The notes below the pieces were generated by a model that saw only the letters and a list, made by a program, of their open reading frames with translations, searched no databases and was not told the DNA's origin. The position numbers and the translations under genes were made by a program. Below are positions 52,501 through 63,014 of a DNA stretch of 64,000 nucleotides, piece by piece (positions within the stretch are counted from its first letter, which is position 1; every line of letters starts with the position of its first letter). Where the stretch lies: the NCBI RefSeq assembly GCF_000006405.1, contig NW_003215793.1, forward strand, positions 6,564 to 70,563. The letters are read 5' to 3'. The stretch is from Perkinsus marinus ATCC 50983 (taxonomy: Eukaryota > Perkinsozoa > Perkinsida > Perkinsidae).

Positions 52501-53183
52501 CATAGCGTGAGTTCGAGTGAATACGGCATGATCAGATTTCACGAGTTTACCAGGTTCTCCCTCACATTCAAGGCCCCATGATAATAACTCATATACATTC
52601 ACAGAGGTAGGCTATTCATTCACCTGGTTCCATGAGCATCTCCGTCGGAGATGCTCACTGCACGATTGCCAAGCTGGTGCTCTTTTTTCCGTCGATTTCT
52701 ATCGTTCAACTCCGTACTTTTCCTTCCCAGCTCCTCCCATGAACTCTTCTCTCGGTTACTGTGGTTAATCTGATTGTGGACTTGATATTGGTTCGTAAAT
52801 TCATCAAAGTGTCGATATCTCAATATTTAGGTTCGCGACTCATCAAGGGATCAGAATGTTTCAGTCATTCGGTCATCTGGTGGGCTCAAGGAACGATTGG
52901 ACCGCCGTCTATGTTCTGACGGACTCCAAAGCTTTCCAGTGAGTCACCTTATATGCATCGATTCGGAGCAGATCTGCTCAAACGCCAAAAGTGTCACTCG
53001 ACTCCTCGACGTTCATGCAAACAGTTTATGAATTAGCGCCATTTCAGAACGTATTCGCGTCTTGTGTGGGAGACTCAGCTGACGATACAGACATCCTCTG
53101 ATAGTAAAATGAAGTTACTCCGATGGACCGGCCTCAAAAGAGGAGAAGCGGCGGCTACCGCTCCTGCCAGGAAGGCGCGATGA
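49588..53183 (+). CDS. THUMP/RlmL-type RNA guanosine methyltransferase (multi-exon)
   Basis: Exons supported: 49588 to about 49750, about 49968-50098, about 50130-50269, 50474-50587, 51107-51369, 51435-51521, 51746-51905, 52831-52938, 53048-53183. The 5' three junctions are approximate; the rest agree in phase. Near the start RCRVGLEKILAGEVGSCG matches the GLE-x-LL-x-EL opening of RlmL/THUMP methyltransferases. KITPPPTLAAAAILK precedes the SAM-binding motif I VWDPFCGHGTMMLELA, and IIATDP is the next acidic loop. The end, FATHQGIRMFQSFGHLV...WTAVYVLTDSKAFQ, fits the region after the catalytic motif. I could not find the catalytic (N/D)PPY exon expected between 51905 and 52831. It may be divergent or lost. 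Starts 70 bp after the Maf stop. Confidence 0.65.
49770..49920 (+). mobile_element. MITE-C copy in the methyltransferase gene
   Basis: CATCGTGGTCAACTGCATGTG, TGACAATATGAAAATAATGG and GAGGAAAGCAATGATATTTTC in family order. Confidence 0.6.
50640..50990 (-). repeat. Repeat R6, copy B
   Basis: Minus-strand frames read MLLDVKSQALGICVDDDESVYSF and VFRAETSTKLRYSLGVSYAS; the first part matches copy A at 48700-48885. Lies in an intron of the methyltransferase gene, antisense to it. Origin unknown, perhaps a retrotransposed gene piece. Confidence 0.5.
52140..52330 (-). mobile_element. MITE-C copy in the methyltransferase gene
   Basis: CAGTGTTGAAATGAATATTCGC at one end, GTCACCCACACATGTAGTTGAGCATGTGCATATT at the other (two adjacent blocks); full length, reverse orientation. 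Confidence 0.7.
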
Positions 53184-53425
53184 GACAACCATGCTGGGAT
53201 ATTCCTAGAATCAGCGTTTCTGGATGTCTAGTTTTTGAGTTACACCATGAGGGATGTCAAGGATTGACTAATTTTGAGTGATATAAGATTCTTCATGGCC
53301 TTATGAGTTGAGCGAGAGTTCGAATTTCTCGGGTGAAGTCGGCACTTCTTCAACTGACTGGGAAAGACATAAAGCGACGAGTCAGATCGAATAGCAGGAT
53401 GAGGAGATATACAATAATTGAGATA

Positions 53426-53499
53426 TACCCGATGCAGGATTCGAACCTACGACCATCTGCTCCGTAGGCAGACATTCTATCCAGCTGAACTAATCGGGC
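53426..53499 (-). tRNA. tRNA-Arg(ACG)
   Basis: 74 nt with all four arms: acceptor GCCCGAT pairs with ATCGGGT (one G-U), anticodon arm TCTGC-CTACGGA-GCAGA with anticodon ACG, T-arm GTAGG-TTCGAAT-CCTGC, and A-box-like TAGTTCAGCTGGATAG. No intron, and CCA not encoded, as usual for nuclear tRNA genes. It lies between the convergent methyltransferase and TMX-like genes. Confidence 0.93.
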
Positions 53500-53738
53500 G
53501 TTGATGGTATTACTCTTCGCTAGGATTTAATTCACAAATCATTCAGGTGTTGTTCAGCTTGGCGATTGTACAAGCGTTCGGACTTTTTGGGGTTAGATAG
53601 TTCGCAATGTTCGGTGTGCTCTGTCTTATTCAGCCGCTCCCTAGCGGCCCGCTCGTATTGCCTCATTTCCCAACAAATAACACCCTATGGTTTGTAGGAA
53701 ATGAATCCGTCAGGGACACTCTTCTGGGAAACTCAATT

Positions 53739-55381
53739 CTACTTCTCTTTCTTGCTTTCAGCTTTATCATCACTAGCCTCCTTTTCGACAGCGCGACCCT
53801 CCGCTGGAACATCAATTCGTCTTCTCTCCTTTTCAACCTCTATACGTCTCTTCACTTCGGCCTCGGCATCCGAATCAGACACACTCCTGTTAATCATAAC
53901 CCTCCAAAAGCTCCATTGCGACAAGAACCTTCTTACGTGCATAAGAAGATCGCATAAGCAGCTATCGCCATTAACACAAACATCGAGCCAGAGAAGCATA
54001 GAGCGACAATGATGGGGTGATCCCTGACGAACTTGGATTGAATCTGAGATGATTACGTATGTTCCTGAACTCAACCATCATAGCTATAATAAAGTAGAAG
54101 GACTGAAGGCACCATTAGACCCGCCTAGACTCACCAATTTCTCCGCCTGGGCCCAAGCATGCTTCAAGCCACTGGGAGGTTGCGGCACATCCTACACAAG
54201 AATATACTCCTCAGGTATAGCGAGCGCGACGTACCATGGTCTCAGCGGCTTGAGCAATGTAAACCTCCGGGGAGCTGGCGAACTCGGAGAGGGCCTCCAA
54301 CGTTCTCTGTCCACCGTACCGATACACCTTCCCATCATTTATCATATACAATGTAGGCAGCCTCTTAATGGTGAACCTGTGCAATGGTGGACTCGTTTGA
54401 AGCTGTCAAATAACACAGAACATGTGGTTAGATCGATACGATCTGGCATGGAAACTCCCATGTGTGGTCCTCGAAAAGTTCATCAACACCCTCTGATATT
54501 AGCGTCATTTTCTGGGAAGTTAGAATGTCGCGTAGTGAGGGAGAATATGCACATGGTCAACTACATGTAAAGAAAAATTCTGAGGAAATTTTCGGAAATT
54601 TTCGTTGGTTTCTGTATACTCGTACCCGAGTTTGTATATAACCCCATATGATTTGTGAAAAAACTCCCATCTCAGTTCAAGAGAGCGAACATATATTCCA
54701 ACACTGATGTCGCGCGCCACAGAGAACCGAGTATTCTCACCTGGACCCAACCTCGGTATTCGCCGTGATGTCAACAGCAGCCACATTCACCTGCCCATAC
54801 CTGCCAAACACGTCACTTAATTTTCTCCCAGTTCTGCACTCACATTTCATCAGCGAGATCTTCCCATGTCGGTAAGAGACGCTGGCAATGCCCACACCAT
54901 GGAGCGTAGAACATGACGAACCACGGACCTGATTCCCGAACAGTATCTCTGACTTATAGTATATATTGAAGTTTCACGACCGTGATATGAAAAACACTAG
55001 TGGAAAACATATTTCACATTTCACTTCGCAAAAAAAAATCGCATGTGAGCAGTGAATATGGTGTAGAATACATGATGTATTTTACGTGATGTGGAATGAT
55101 CTTTCCAAGTGATTTCAATTCACTTCATATCGCGTTTTTCACATAGAGTATCACACCACTTGAACAGATGAAAACTCCAATGTTACGAGAAGGAGTCCCA
55201 TTAATGAGCAGTAACTGCGTAACCCACCAGTGGTGCTGCCAGTCGACGCCTGCGTGTCGTGCTCAAAGGTCTCGTCGGTCAATATCCTCAACTTGCTGCC
55301 TTGCCTGAACTCGTGAGCTTCGGCTAGGAGAGTCCCCACCAGCGCCAGAATCGGCAATACGAGACGCGTGATTGAAAACAT
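53739..55381 (-). CDS. TMX-like thioredoxin-related membrane protein of the ER (7 exons)
   Basis: Exons (minus) 55381-55228, 54928-54844, 54800-54741, 54376-54235, 54191-54135, 54031-53937, 53886-53739; 741 nt, 246 aa. Signal peptide 1-20 ([19 protein letters not shown]); an ATG 15 nt upstream (55396) is the alternative start. A single thioredoxin domain follows with FYAPWCGHC (C63-G-H-C66), the active site of PDI-type oxidoreductases; [11 protein letters not shown] and [21 protein letters not shown] carry the cis-proline region. A membrane segment spans about 172-197, then a highly charged tail ends in KKEK, a dilysine ER-retrieval signal. Likely forms or rearranges disulfides of secretory proteins. 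Introns 1 and 3 hold MITE-G and MITE-C copies. Confidence 0.88.
54535..54715 (+). mobile_element. MITE-C copy in TMX-like intron 3
   Basis: ATATGCACATGGTCAACTAC to AGCGAACATATATTCCAACA; nearly consensus. Confidence 0.75.
54964..55182. mobile_element. MITE-G copy in TMX-like intron 1
   Basis: TTGAAGTTTCACGACCG to GATGAAAACTCCAAT, with about 80 bp of extra sequence inside. Confidence 0.65.
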
Positions 55382-55537
55382 CAGAAATACAAACAACTAC
55401 CAAATCGCATTGTGGAACATCAACACATGGCTTGCGTGGACCTTGCTGAAGTGTCACGAAGCCGAACTGCTATCCTTGACGAGTAGCTTAGGGATTAGAA
55501 AAAGGAGTGGGAATGTTACTATGATGAGATGTATAAT

Positions 55538-55680
55538 AAAGTTTCACCCTAGTGATATGAAAAACACTAATAAAAACATATTTCACAAACCACTGCATAT
55601 CGCCGCGAATATCGGATTTTTCACTGAGTATTACGCCAGTGGCGTAACGCCACTCCACGTCGGACGGGTGAAACTCCAAT
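55538..55680. mobile_element. MITE-G copy between the TMX-like and coiled-coil genes
   Basis: AAAGTTTCACCCTAGTG to GGGTGAAACTCCAAT, containing an extra perfect inverted pair TTACGCCA/TGGCGTAA. Confidence 0.75.
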
Positions 55681-55963
55681 GAGAATGTCTGTTCACATCG
55701 GTTGAGCCCTTCAATAGAAATACTAGTAAACCTCAGGTGCTATATTCAACTCGATAGAGCTCCCCTGGGTAGGCGAGAGAGACCTTGGCAGACGTTGATG
55801 AGAATCTACAGCGAAGTAGGGACACGCAACTACTCGGAACACAATACACGTTCAGTGTAGTGATTTTTTCATCCAACACTACACGCAAATCAATGTGACC
55901 AGATGTTGTTCATGTAAATTCGACATTTTCACATAAGGTTACAGAGCGTAACAGCAGACCTCC

Positions 55964-58900
55964 TTAAAGAGCATCCAGATCTCGCAGCTTAGCCTTGATG
56001 GTGCTTATTGCCAGCTCTACACAGGCGAGCCTAAACAACATGAAATCAAATCAAGCACCTATGTACTGTAGGCGCGGGTTCGATCCCCACGAGGGGTATT
56101 TTTTCCACTCGACAAACCAGTTTCGTATGGATGTAAAGCATTCCACACCTCAACACTCAGCTAGTATAATCAGACTCCTGGTGTTCTGATTAGGTCCCGG
56201 GTTCGATCCCGGCACTCGGTACCTCTGTTCCTTCTCCCTTTTATCAATCCTCTCATTCAGTGTTCGTCCAGCACTATTGGTCGGGTACTTATTGAGTGCG
56301 TTCTCAATAGCGTTACGTTCAGCATTGCAATGCATTAACTGTTGTTCCAATTGACGACATTGCTCCGTGAGCGATAGACTGGGCGATAAATTCCGAGCGA
56401 GGGAAGGATCGCGCACGATTATACCAGACCGTCCATCTATACTGCCAACAGTACCCTGAGAGAAACTTCAACTACAATCTAAGGATACTTATCACAATGA
56501 TTCATATTCTTTAAAAATACAATCAAGAGCACTCAATCGGACTCGAGGGACATCACAGTCACACATCCTATCATAGCAGAGGAGAACAGATCAGTGACCC
56601 CCCACCTGTACCCCATCCATGTGGCTTGCCAAGCGTTTGCTCAATGAGGGCTTCCCGGCCGGTACCGCTCTCGCCGTTCCGCTCCTCGGTACGATGTACT
56701 CAGACGGTGTCGGACTCGTGTGTAAACTTCCATACCAACTTTTTCGCAATTCCTGAGCATCTACTCCAGATCCATGTTCAGCGCTGGTGTAGGGCAATCT
56801 CTCATGAGTAGCCCAGGGGGGAGCCGGCACAATGGGGGCTGTCCCTCGAAGGCTCGGCGATGATGGTACCGAGTAGGCTGCTGGTCTCGATGGTGAGCTA
56901 GTGGCGCTTTTCTGAGACAATGTTGGAGTAGGAATATATGTTTGCTTTCCTCAGCTACTGAGCTCAGGAGTGAACACAGTGTCGGAGTAGGAATATATGT
57001 TTGCTTTCCTCAGCTACTGAGCTCAGGAGTGAACTCAGTGTTGGAGTAGGAATATATGTTTGCTTTCCTCAGCTACTGAGCTCAGGAGTGAACTCAGTGT
57101 TGGAGTAGGAATATATGTTTGCTTTCCTCAGCTACTGAGCTCAGGAGTGAACTCAGTGTTGGAGTAGGAATATATGTTTTCTTTCCTCAGCTACTGAGCT
57201 CAGGAGTGAACTCAGTGTTGGAGTAGGAATATATGTTTGCTTTCCTCAGCTACTGAACTCAGGAGTGAACTCAGTGTTGGAGTAGGAATATATGTTTTCT
57301 TTCCTCAGCTACTGAGCTCAGGAGTGAACACAGTGTCGGAGTAGGAATATATGTTTGCTTTCCTCAGTTACTGAGCTCAGGAGTTTCTTCACTAATTGTA
57401 GAAGCATACATACGAATTTGGCTCGAAGTGTACAGAAACCAACAATAATTTCCCCAAAATTTTTATATTGTCACCAACACATGTAGTTCAACTACAGTAC
57501 TCTGTGACAGTAGTTGGTCATGCGCATATTTTCCCCATATTGTTCTAAGGAATATTCTTCAGCGAAATATTCACCTCAGCCTTTCTAAGCTTTTCCTGCA
57601 CTTCTGCCAACTGCGCTCTAAGTTCCTTAACTTCCTGCCGAAGTCGCGAGTTATCAGCCGTCAGCTCAACCAGCTGAAAATGACTGTAAAAACCGTCATA
57701 CCAGGATTCGAACCCACTACCTTTCCCTCAGTATCCCCTCTCAATTTCTCCCACACCATTTCCTCCGCTCTGAAGCTCTCACATCGATCTTCTACCTCGT
57801 TTTCAAGCCTCTTAATAGCCGCCCTCAGAGACCTTTCCATCTCCTCCTTCTGATCAACTAGTATCCTTTCCCGGGAGGCAAAATCGGCCTCCAAATCGGA
57901 AATTTTGATGCGACATTCGTTGACAAGTTCTTCCTCTCGAGCACGAGCTTCTCCTAATAATCGTTTCTCGTTCTCTAACGAGGCCTTCAAGTTCGACACC
58001 TGAGATCTCCGTGATAAACTACGATAGTCTTGGAGGAATGTATGTTCGCTTTCCTCAGCTGAGACCAGAAGCGTTTCCACACTAATTATAGAAGTTTCTG
58101 GTAGAAATGTACAGAAACCGATGAGAATTTTCCTTGGAATTTTTATACATGTAGTCTACCATGTGCATATTATTTTCCCATCCTTCACTACAACCTCCCA
58201 TGATAACAACATTGGAGTTTCACCCGTGATATGAAAAACACTACTGCAAACCGCGAATATCGCATTCCACCGAGTTTTACGCCACTCCACGTAAACCCGA
58301 CTTGCGTCATCGAATCAAAATACGTTACCTTATAACTTATAACTATGATTACGAACTACGTATGAACTACTACTATCTCTAGCTCTGCAGCACCTTAGCA
58401 TATTACTTCCCTATTTCTAACATTCCGCTCCGTCTCGCACTCATGTCGAAGTACACCAATCTCGTGCTCCTTTTCCTCAATAGCTCTTCTATGGCCTGCA
58501 TGTTCTTGCCTGATCCAACGGAGTGCCCACAGGTAAACAGCGAACTACCTTATCCTCTCCATAGTGTCCATCATATTATCGTTTAATCGTCGTTCAAGAT
58601 CAACATTTGAATTCTCAATCTCACCCAATCGGTTGACGTAACTGAACAGTGAGCTCACCTGTTCCGTTTCCTACATCGACAGTTTCACCAAAATATTCCA
58701 AAATCGCTCTCGAAAAGCAACTAGCATATCAAAAATGTGATTCCGATGTTCAGAGCGCAAAGTTGAAGCTCCCTACTAATGGCATCTATTCTCCAAGTCC
58801 CGGATGGTTGCGTGCAGACGTTGCCGCTCCTCCTCAAACGCCCGCCCGTTCATTCCCAACCACGCTCCAGTCGAGTGGGGAGGCGGCAGCCACGCCTGTC

Positions 58901-59484
58901 AGCAATCGAAAGACCCTGAGTTCAACCCCGCCGCCTGACATCATCTCACCGACTCTTGTGGCAGCGGTGGTGACACTGATGGTGACACTTCCCTTGAAGG
59001 ACTATGAGGCCTCGAGGGCCGTAACCCTGGAGGGGAGTGCCTCAATGGTGCCAATCTGAACAACTCTCATAATCATCTCGCACGCATGCACACTGAACTA
59101 CCTCTCAATATCACCCTCATGGAGTTGATGATCATCATAGGGCCTCTCCTGGACATGCCTAGGCGGCGAACCGCTACGTCTACGTACCCCACTAAGATGC
59201 GATGATGGATACGAGGACAGCTCCCCATGTAGAACATGCTGGTGCCCTTCTGGTCTATGCAGATGATTATCATCATTGTTATGATTAAATCGATCACGTG
59301 ATCGATTTGATGGTGATGCCTTAATATGTCTCAACTCCCTCTGCAGCTCCTCAAGCCGCCTATCTAGCACCGCCTCCTCTTCCTCCACATCATCACCATC
59401 GTTAGGTCCATACCCACCATACGGAGGGATGTGATAATGCGTAGACGAGGACATTGGAGGGAGAAACTCGGCGCCATCAGCCAT
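55964..59484 (-). CDS. Long coiled-coil protein (at least 10 exons)
   Basis: Exons placed (minus): 59484-59102, unresolved pieces between 59100 and 58650, 58641-58549, 58509-58407, 57999-57721, 57673-57575, 56911-56606, 56455-56223, 56030-55964. From 58509 on all phases agree to the TAA at 55964. The N-terminus is low-complexity (tyrosine/proline/histidine-rich, then VEEEEAVLDRRLEELQRELRHI); most of the rest is heptad-patterned coiled coil (NLKASLENEKRLLGEARAR..., LVELTADNSRLRQEVKELR...). A proline/serine-rich linker (56911-56606) precedes a C-terminal helical module ending ACVELAISTIKAKLRDLDAL. The overall plan resembles centrosomal or ciliary scaffold proteins, but I recognise no specific family. 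The intron between 57575 and 56911 contains a MITE-C minisatellite; another contains a tRNA-like element. Confidence 0.6.
56920..57545 (-). repeat. MITE-C with 59-bp minisatellite (about 8 units), intron of the coiled-coil gene
   Basis: About eight units of the same 59-bp sequence as at 21416-22104 (56920-57385), with a few private variants (TTTTCTTTCC, AACTCAG), then the MITE-C body to about 57545. The array begins 9 bp from the acceptor of the exon at 56911. Confidence 0.85.
58030..58190 (-). mobile_element. MITE-C copy in the coiled-coil gene
   Basis: GGAATGTATGTTCGCTTTCC, GTACAGAAACCGATGAG and CATGTAGTCTACCATGTGC; full length, reverse orientation. Confidence 0.7.
58212..58303. mobile_element. 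MITE-G fragment in the coiled-coil gene
   Basis: TTGGAGTTTCACCCGTG to TACGCCACTCCACG, with internal and right-end deletions. Confidence 0.65.
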
Positions 59485-59499
59485 ATGGCAATACGCTCT

Positions 59500-59630
59500 G
59501 TACATGTGTTGCAGAATATATTCGCTTTCCTCAGCTGAGCTCATAAGCTGCCTATGCACAACTTGGATTAGAACTCCCCAGAAATTCCTCAGAATTTCCC
59601 TATCGACACCAACACATGCAATTTTAGCCA
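59500..59630 (-). mobile_element. MITE-C copy upstream of the coiled-coil gene start
   Basis: TGTTGCAGAATATATTCGCTTTCCTCAGCTGAG at one end (two blocks), GACACCAACACATGC at the other; it separates ARL5 from the coiled-coil gene. Confidence 0.65.
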
Positions 59631-59734
59631 CTCTTGCGGAATAGTAGATACCCAACGCCAAGGACAGCCACTGTGCGGAAACTGTCAAATTATTACACAA
59701 ACAGTAGCAGAGGAGACAATTATTGTGACAAGCA

Positions 59735-61216
59735 TCAACCCCTCCTGCCAGGACCATTCTCCGTGCTAGCCTTCCGTTCCCTCTGCTGTATTATCTCATT
59801 CGCCAGCCAGTCCATGCCTTCAGCCAAGCCTTCTCCTGTTATAGCACAACACGCCTGTATGTGCCAAGAGTGCCCACGTATTGAGGTCAGGTCTAGATCT
59901 TTACCTGAACGATAACGCTTGCTTTACTTAGTAAGCAATATGCAAATGTGAAGAATGTGCATTTTCTATTCCGGGATTAATAACAGTGAACAACTTGTCG
60001 CTATCATAGTCTCGAAAGGTTACTTTTATCACATCACATGTTCATACCAATGTCTACATTGTTTATGCGATATAGTTTCAGATCGATTCTTATTAATCTC
60101 GGAAAATAACACACATTTGCATCATATCAAATTCACACACACCGTATAATCAGTGCCAGTATTCCTATATAAGTTCAACTTCTAGAGCCCTGAATATTTC
60201 AGCATCATACAAAGAGCCGAAACTCTAGTGCTGGCGACTTAACCACATGCATAGCGATAATCATTAAAGTACCATATAGAAATCTCATACACCCGCATGG
60301 GTTGAAGTAAGAGTTCACTGAATCACTGGATGATTTTCAGTAGGCGGTCTACTGCAAGCAAATATGATTCTAAGCGAAAACCCACACAGTCCGCCATTAC
60401 GACCATCATTACGCCTCGGGAAATCATCCAGAAACCTATAATGTTCCAGTTACAGTTTCCCATGTACATGTCATCACATTAGGAACATCATTTTCCCTAT
60501 TATTATCAAACCCATGGGTCCTTGCATACACCCACGGACCGAGTTCGGCGTTAACCCCAATACCCTGTAAATACACTACATATTTCCTCAGCAGTCTTCG
60601 CTCCCTGTATATCAGATTTATTGGCGAATACAAGTAAACTAGCTCCGTGCAGATCCTCTGACAGCAGTGCATTGAAGAGCTCCATTTTAGCGAGCACTAA
60701 GTTGCGAACATCATTGCTATCCACAACCTGAAAGTATCAAGTAAAAATGTTCAAGAATTTCCCAGAATTTCCCCATACTGCTCTGGAAGGAGGCTATCCG
60801 ATTCACATAATCGACCAACCCTGATCGTTATTACAAATATGAGTCCGTCTGTATTTTGGAAGTACGCCGACCAACTAGGCCGGAGGCTATCCTGCCCACC
60901 TAGATCCCAAACCTGAGAAATGCGAAACAAAGCAGCTCGAATGATTGTTGTTATCTATATATCATTTCCCTAGCATATAATCACACTTCTTCTATGTGAC
61001 ACTCATGAGTACTACCTGAAATTTAACATTTTTATGCGTAACCTCTTCCACATTAGAGCCTATGGTGGGCTGAGTAACGACGACTTGCCCTAAGTTCAGC
61101 TGATACAGAATAGTGGTCTTTCCAGCGTTGCTAAGGCCGACTATGACTATTTTGGATTTCTCCTGACCACTACTGCCAGCAAGCCTCTGCCATATACTGG
61201 AGAAGAGAGCTCCCAT
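59735..61216 (-). CDS. ARL5: ARL5-type small GTPase (4 exons)
   Basis: Exons (minus) 61216-61016, 60912-60835, 60727-60580, 59904-59735; 597 nt, 198 aa. Starts MGALF, with glycine 2 as a probable myristoylation site. GTP-binding motifs: P-loop GLSNAGKT (27-34), switch [11 protein letters not shown] (50-59), switch II WDLGGQ (69-74), NKSD (129-132), and CCAITGEG near the end. The words TIGSNVEE, ANKxD and WHIQACCA(I/L)TGEGL are those of ARL5, which acts at the trans-Golgi in retrograde traffic and tethering. It is about 20 residues longer than the usual 179, by a polar tail. The last intron (675 bp) holds a MITE-T and an R4 repeat; ignoring the distant last exon would give a false truncated protein. 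Confidence 0.9.
59938..60145 (+). mobile_element. MITE-T copy 3 in ARL5 intron 3
   Basis: About 95 percent like copy 1; ATATGCAAATGTGAAG at the left, ATTTGCATCATATCAAATTC at the right. Its left end is 34 bp from the ARL5 exon 4 acceptor. Confidence 0.75.
60430..60515 (+). repeat. Dispersed repeat R4 in ARL5 intron 3
   Basis: ACCTATAATGTTCC, CAGTTTCCCATGTACATG and TATTATCAAACCC match the copy at 1065-1185. Confidence 0.55.
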
Positions 61217-61251
61217 AAATGAAGGAAAAAAAACAACTGTGCCTCAGCAGT

Positions 61252-61280
61252 AGAGTTTCACCATCCTAGTGATATGAAGG
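61252..61280. mobile_element. MITE-G terminal fragment
   Basis: TAGAGTTTCACCATCCTAGT with GATATGA; only the end is left. Confidence 0.5.
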
Positions 61281-61388
61281 CTGAAAATTATAAGCGCACT
61301 GATGAATACGATTTGAATTTTTTTATTTTGAAGACATGAAAATTTGGAAGAAAATTACATTAATCCTTTATTTTACGGAAAGCCGACT

Positions 61389-61522
61389 TTGGAGTTTCAT
61401 CCTAGTGATATGAAAAACACTAGTGAAAAATATATTCCACGACTTCTGCATATCAACGCGAATATCGCGTTTTTCACAAGAGTATTACGCCACTTCACGT
61501 AAAACGGGTTGCGAAACTCCAG
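61389..61522. mobile_element. MITE-G copy
   Basis: TTTGGAGTTTCATCCTAG to GGGTTGCGAAACTCCA; full length, close to consensus. Confidence 0.8.
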
Positions 61523-61679
61523 TGTTGTTTTTGTGAAAGAATTCGTGTTTTTCATCCACTGTGTTTTATTCGTGGAAACAGAATTATGCCCGAAATCTGA
61601 CGTGGTAGATTAATCAACGAGTCACACGTGAAACGTCCATCAACAGCCTCAACCAGTCAAACAGATGAACACAACCAAG

Positions 61680-61870
61680 GAGTTGTAAAGTGTACGCCTC
61701 CACAAAGATATGGTGTTCTCTTTCGTACGGCTCATGGAGTAACTACTCTTACTGCAAAAGTAGAATTACAGTCTAAGACTATAGACGGTTCTATTACTCG
61801 AAGCCTCTCACAAAACGCCCAAGGCGTAAAATTTTACGGCTAGCAACACCCTTGAACACAACCCGCAGGA
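61680..61870 (+). repeat. Repeat R6, copy C
   Basis: Shares GTGTACGCCTC, AGATATGGTG, CTCTTTCGTACG, ACTGCA and CTATAGACG words, in the same order, with 50640-50850 (antisense) and the tail of 48700-48885. Confidence 0.5.
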
Positions 61871-62849
61871 ACTGTAATTTCGTCCCACTTTGTTTGACAC
61901 AATCGCATTCGATATGTATTCGAACTCGAGAAATGATTCTGTGTTTCCTATGATGACTACCATCTTAATGGAAAAAGGTAAGATAAACCCCAGTCTGAGT
62001 TTTCAACCACAAGCGAATATTTTCTCTGTGAAAAGAACGACTTCGTTTAGTAAAATCTTTGGTGAACACTCCAAATTTCCCTAGCCAGATAGATTCGATT
62101 CCGATAGACAGTATGAAATCGTACAGTAGCTAATCAGAAGCACTGTCGGGTTGGCTATGAAATACTCCACATGATGCCAGTTCAGCGGTTCTAGCCCGGT
62201 TGGTGGAAGATAGTTCTTAGTGTCGCCCACTTGACAGTGCTACACCGTTGAAAGCTCCCCGAGTGAGATCGAGGATCCATCAGAATCAGATGGATCTAAG
62301 GACCCGAATGTCAACTAAGGGATTATAGACCTTTGATACGTTAGCATCGTCGATGCTGTCATCGTCCACCTCAACTTACTTAATCATAATGCACTATTAT
62401 TCTCATACACCATATGCGCTGCAACTGCTGTAGTCAAACTCATCGTGTGCAAACTCAGGTCTGCGAAATAGATATACAAGACCTATCATATTGACTTAAA
62501 ATCTACACCCACTAATTTGAACCTGCGACCTGCTGGTTCCGAGCCACACTCCTTAACGCTTACGCTATTCACTCGATATTGTAATTTAACTTTATATAAA
62601 GCGCACGAATTCGTATTCGACACTACCATGTGTTTTCGCGCCCGCCACGGCAATAGTTACTCGCATAAATGTTATTGTGCATGATCCCTCATGGAGCTAC
62701 GGAGTGAGCAGATAGCGAGTCTCTTCTAACGAGAGGAGATTGTCAGGGAATCAAATTTGGAAGTGATACCAGTTGAAGGTTGAATATGTTCAAATTGTCG
62801 TGTTCTTTAGCCTACAGTATGTAAATGCGAGTATCGACGATCACGCCGA

Positions 62850-63014
62850 ATGATAGTGAACAACTTGTCGCTATAACAGCCTCGAAAGGTTACTTTTATC
62901 ACATCACATGTTCATAGCAATGTTTACATTGTTTATTCGATATAGTTCGAAGTCGATTATCATTAATCTCGGAAAATAGTGTACATTTGCATCATATCAA
63001 ATTGACACGCACTG
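62850..63014 (+). mobile_element. MITE-T copy 4, left end truncated
   Basis: GATAGTGAACAACTTGTCGC to ATTTGCATCATATCAAATTG; the left inverted end is missing. Confidence 0.7.

Noticed and set aside
53607-53957. Plus-strand ORF of 116 codons with hydrophobic stretches
   Set aside because: Antisense to TMX-like exons 6 and 7, which match a known protein plan with consistent phases.
58649-59059. Plus-strand ORF of 136 codons
   Set aside because: It overlaps the minus-strand coiled-coil gene region, where short heptad-patterned coding pieces are seen on the other strand; it has no splice or motif support.
60550-60580. ARL5 ending at the in-frame stop after exon 3
   Set aside because: This lacks the conserved C-terminal (C)CA(I/L)TGEG motif, which is found in phase at 59904-59735.
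62510-62580. Functional minus-strand tRNA
   Set aside because: The B box is good but no proper anticodon or acceptor stem can be drawn.
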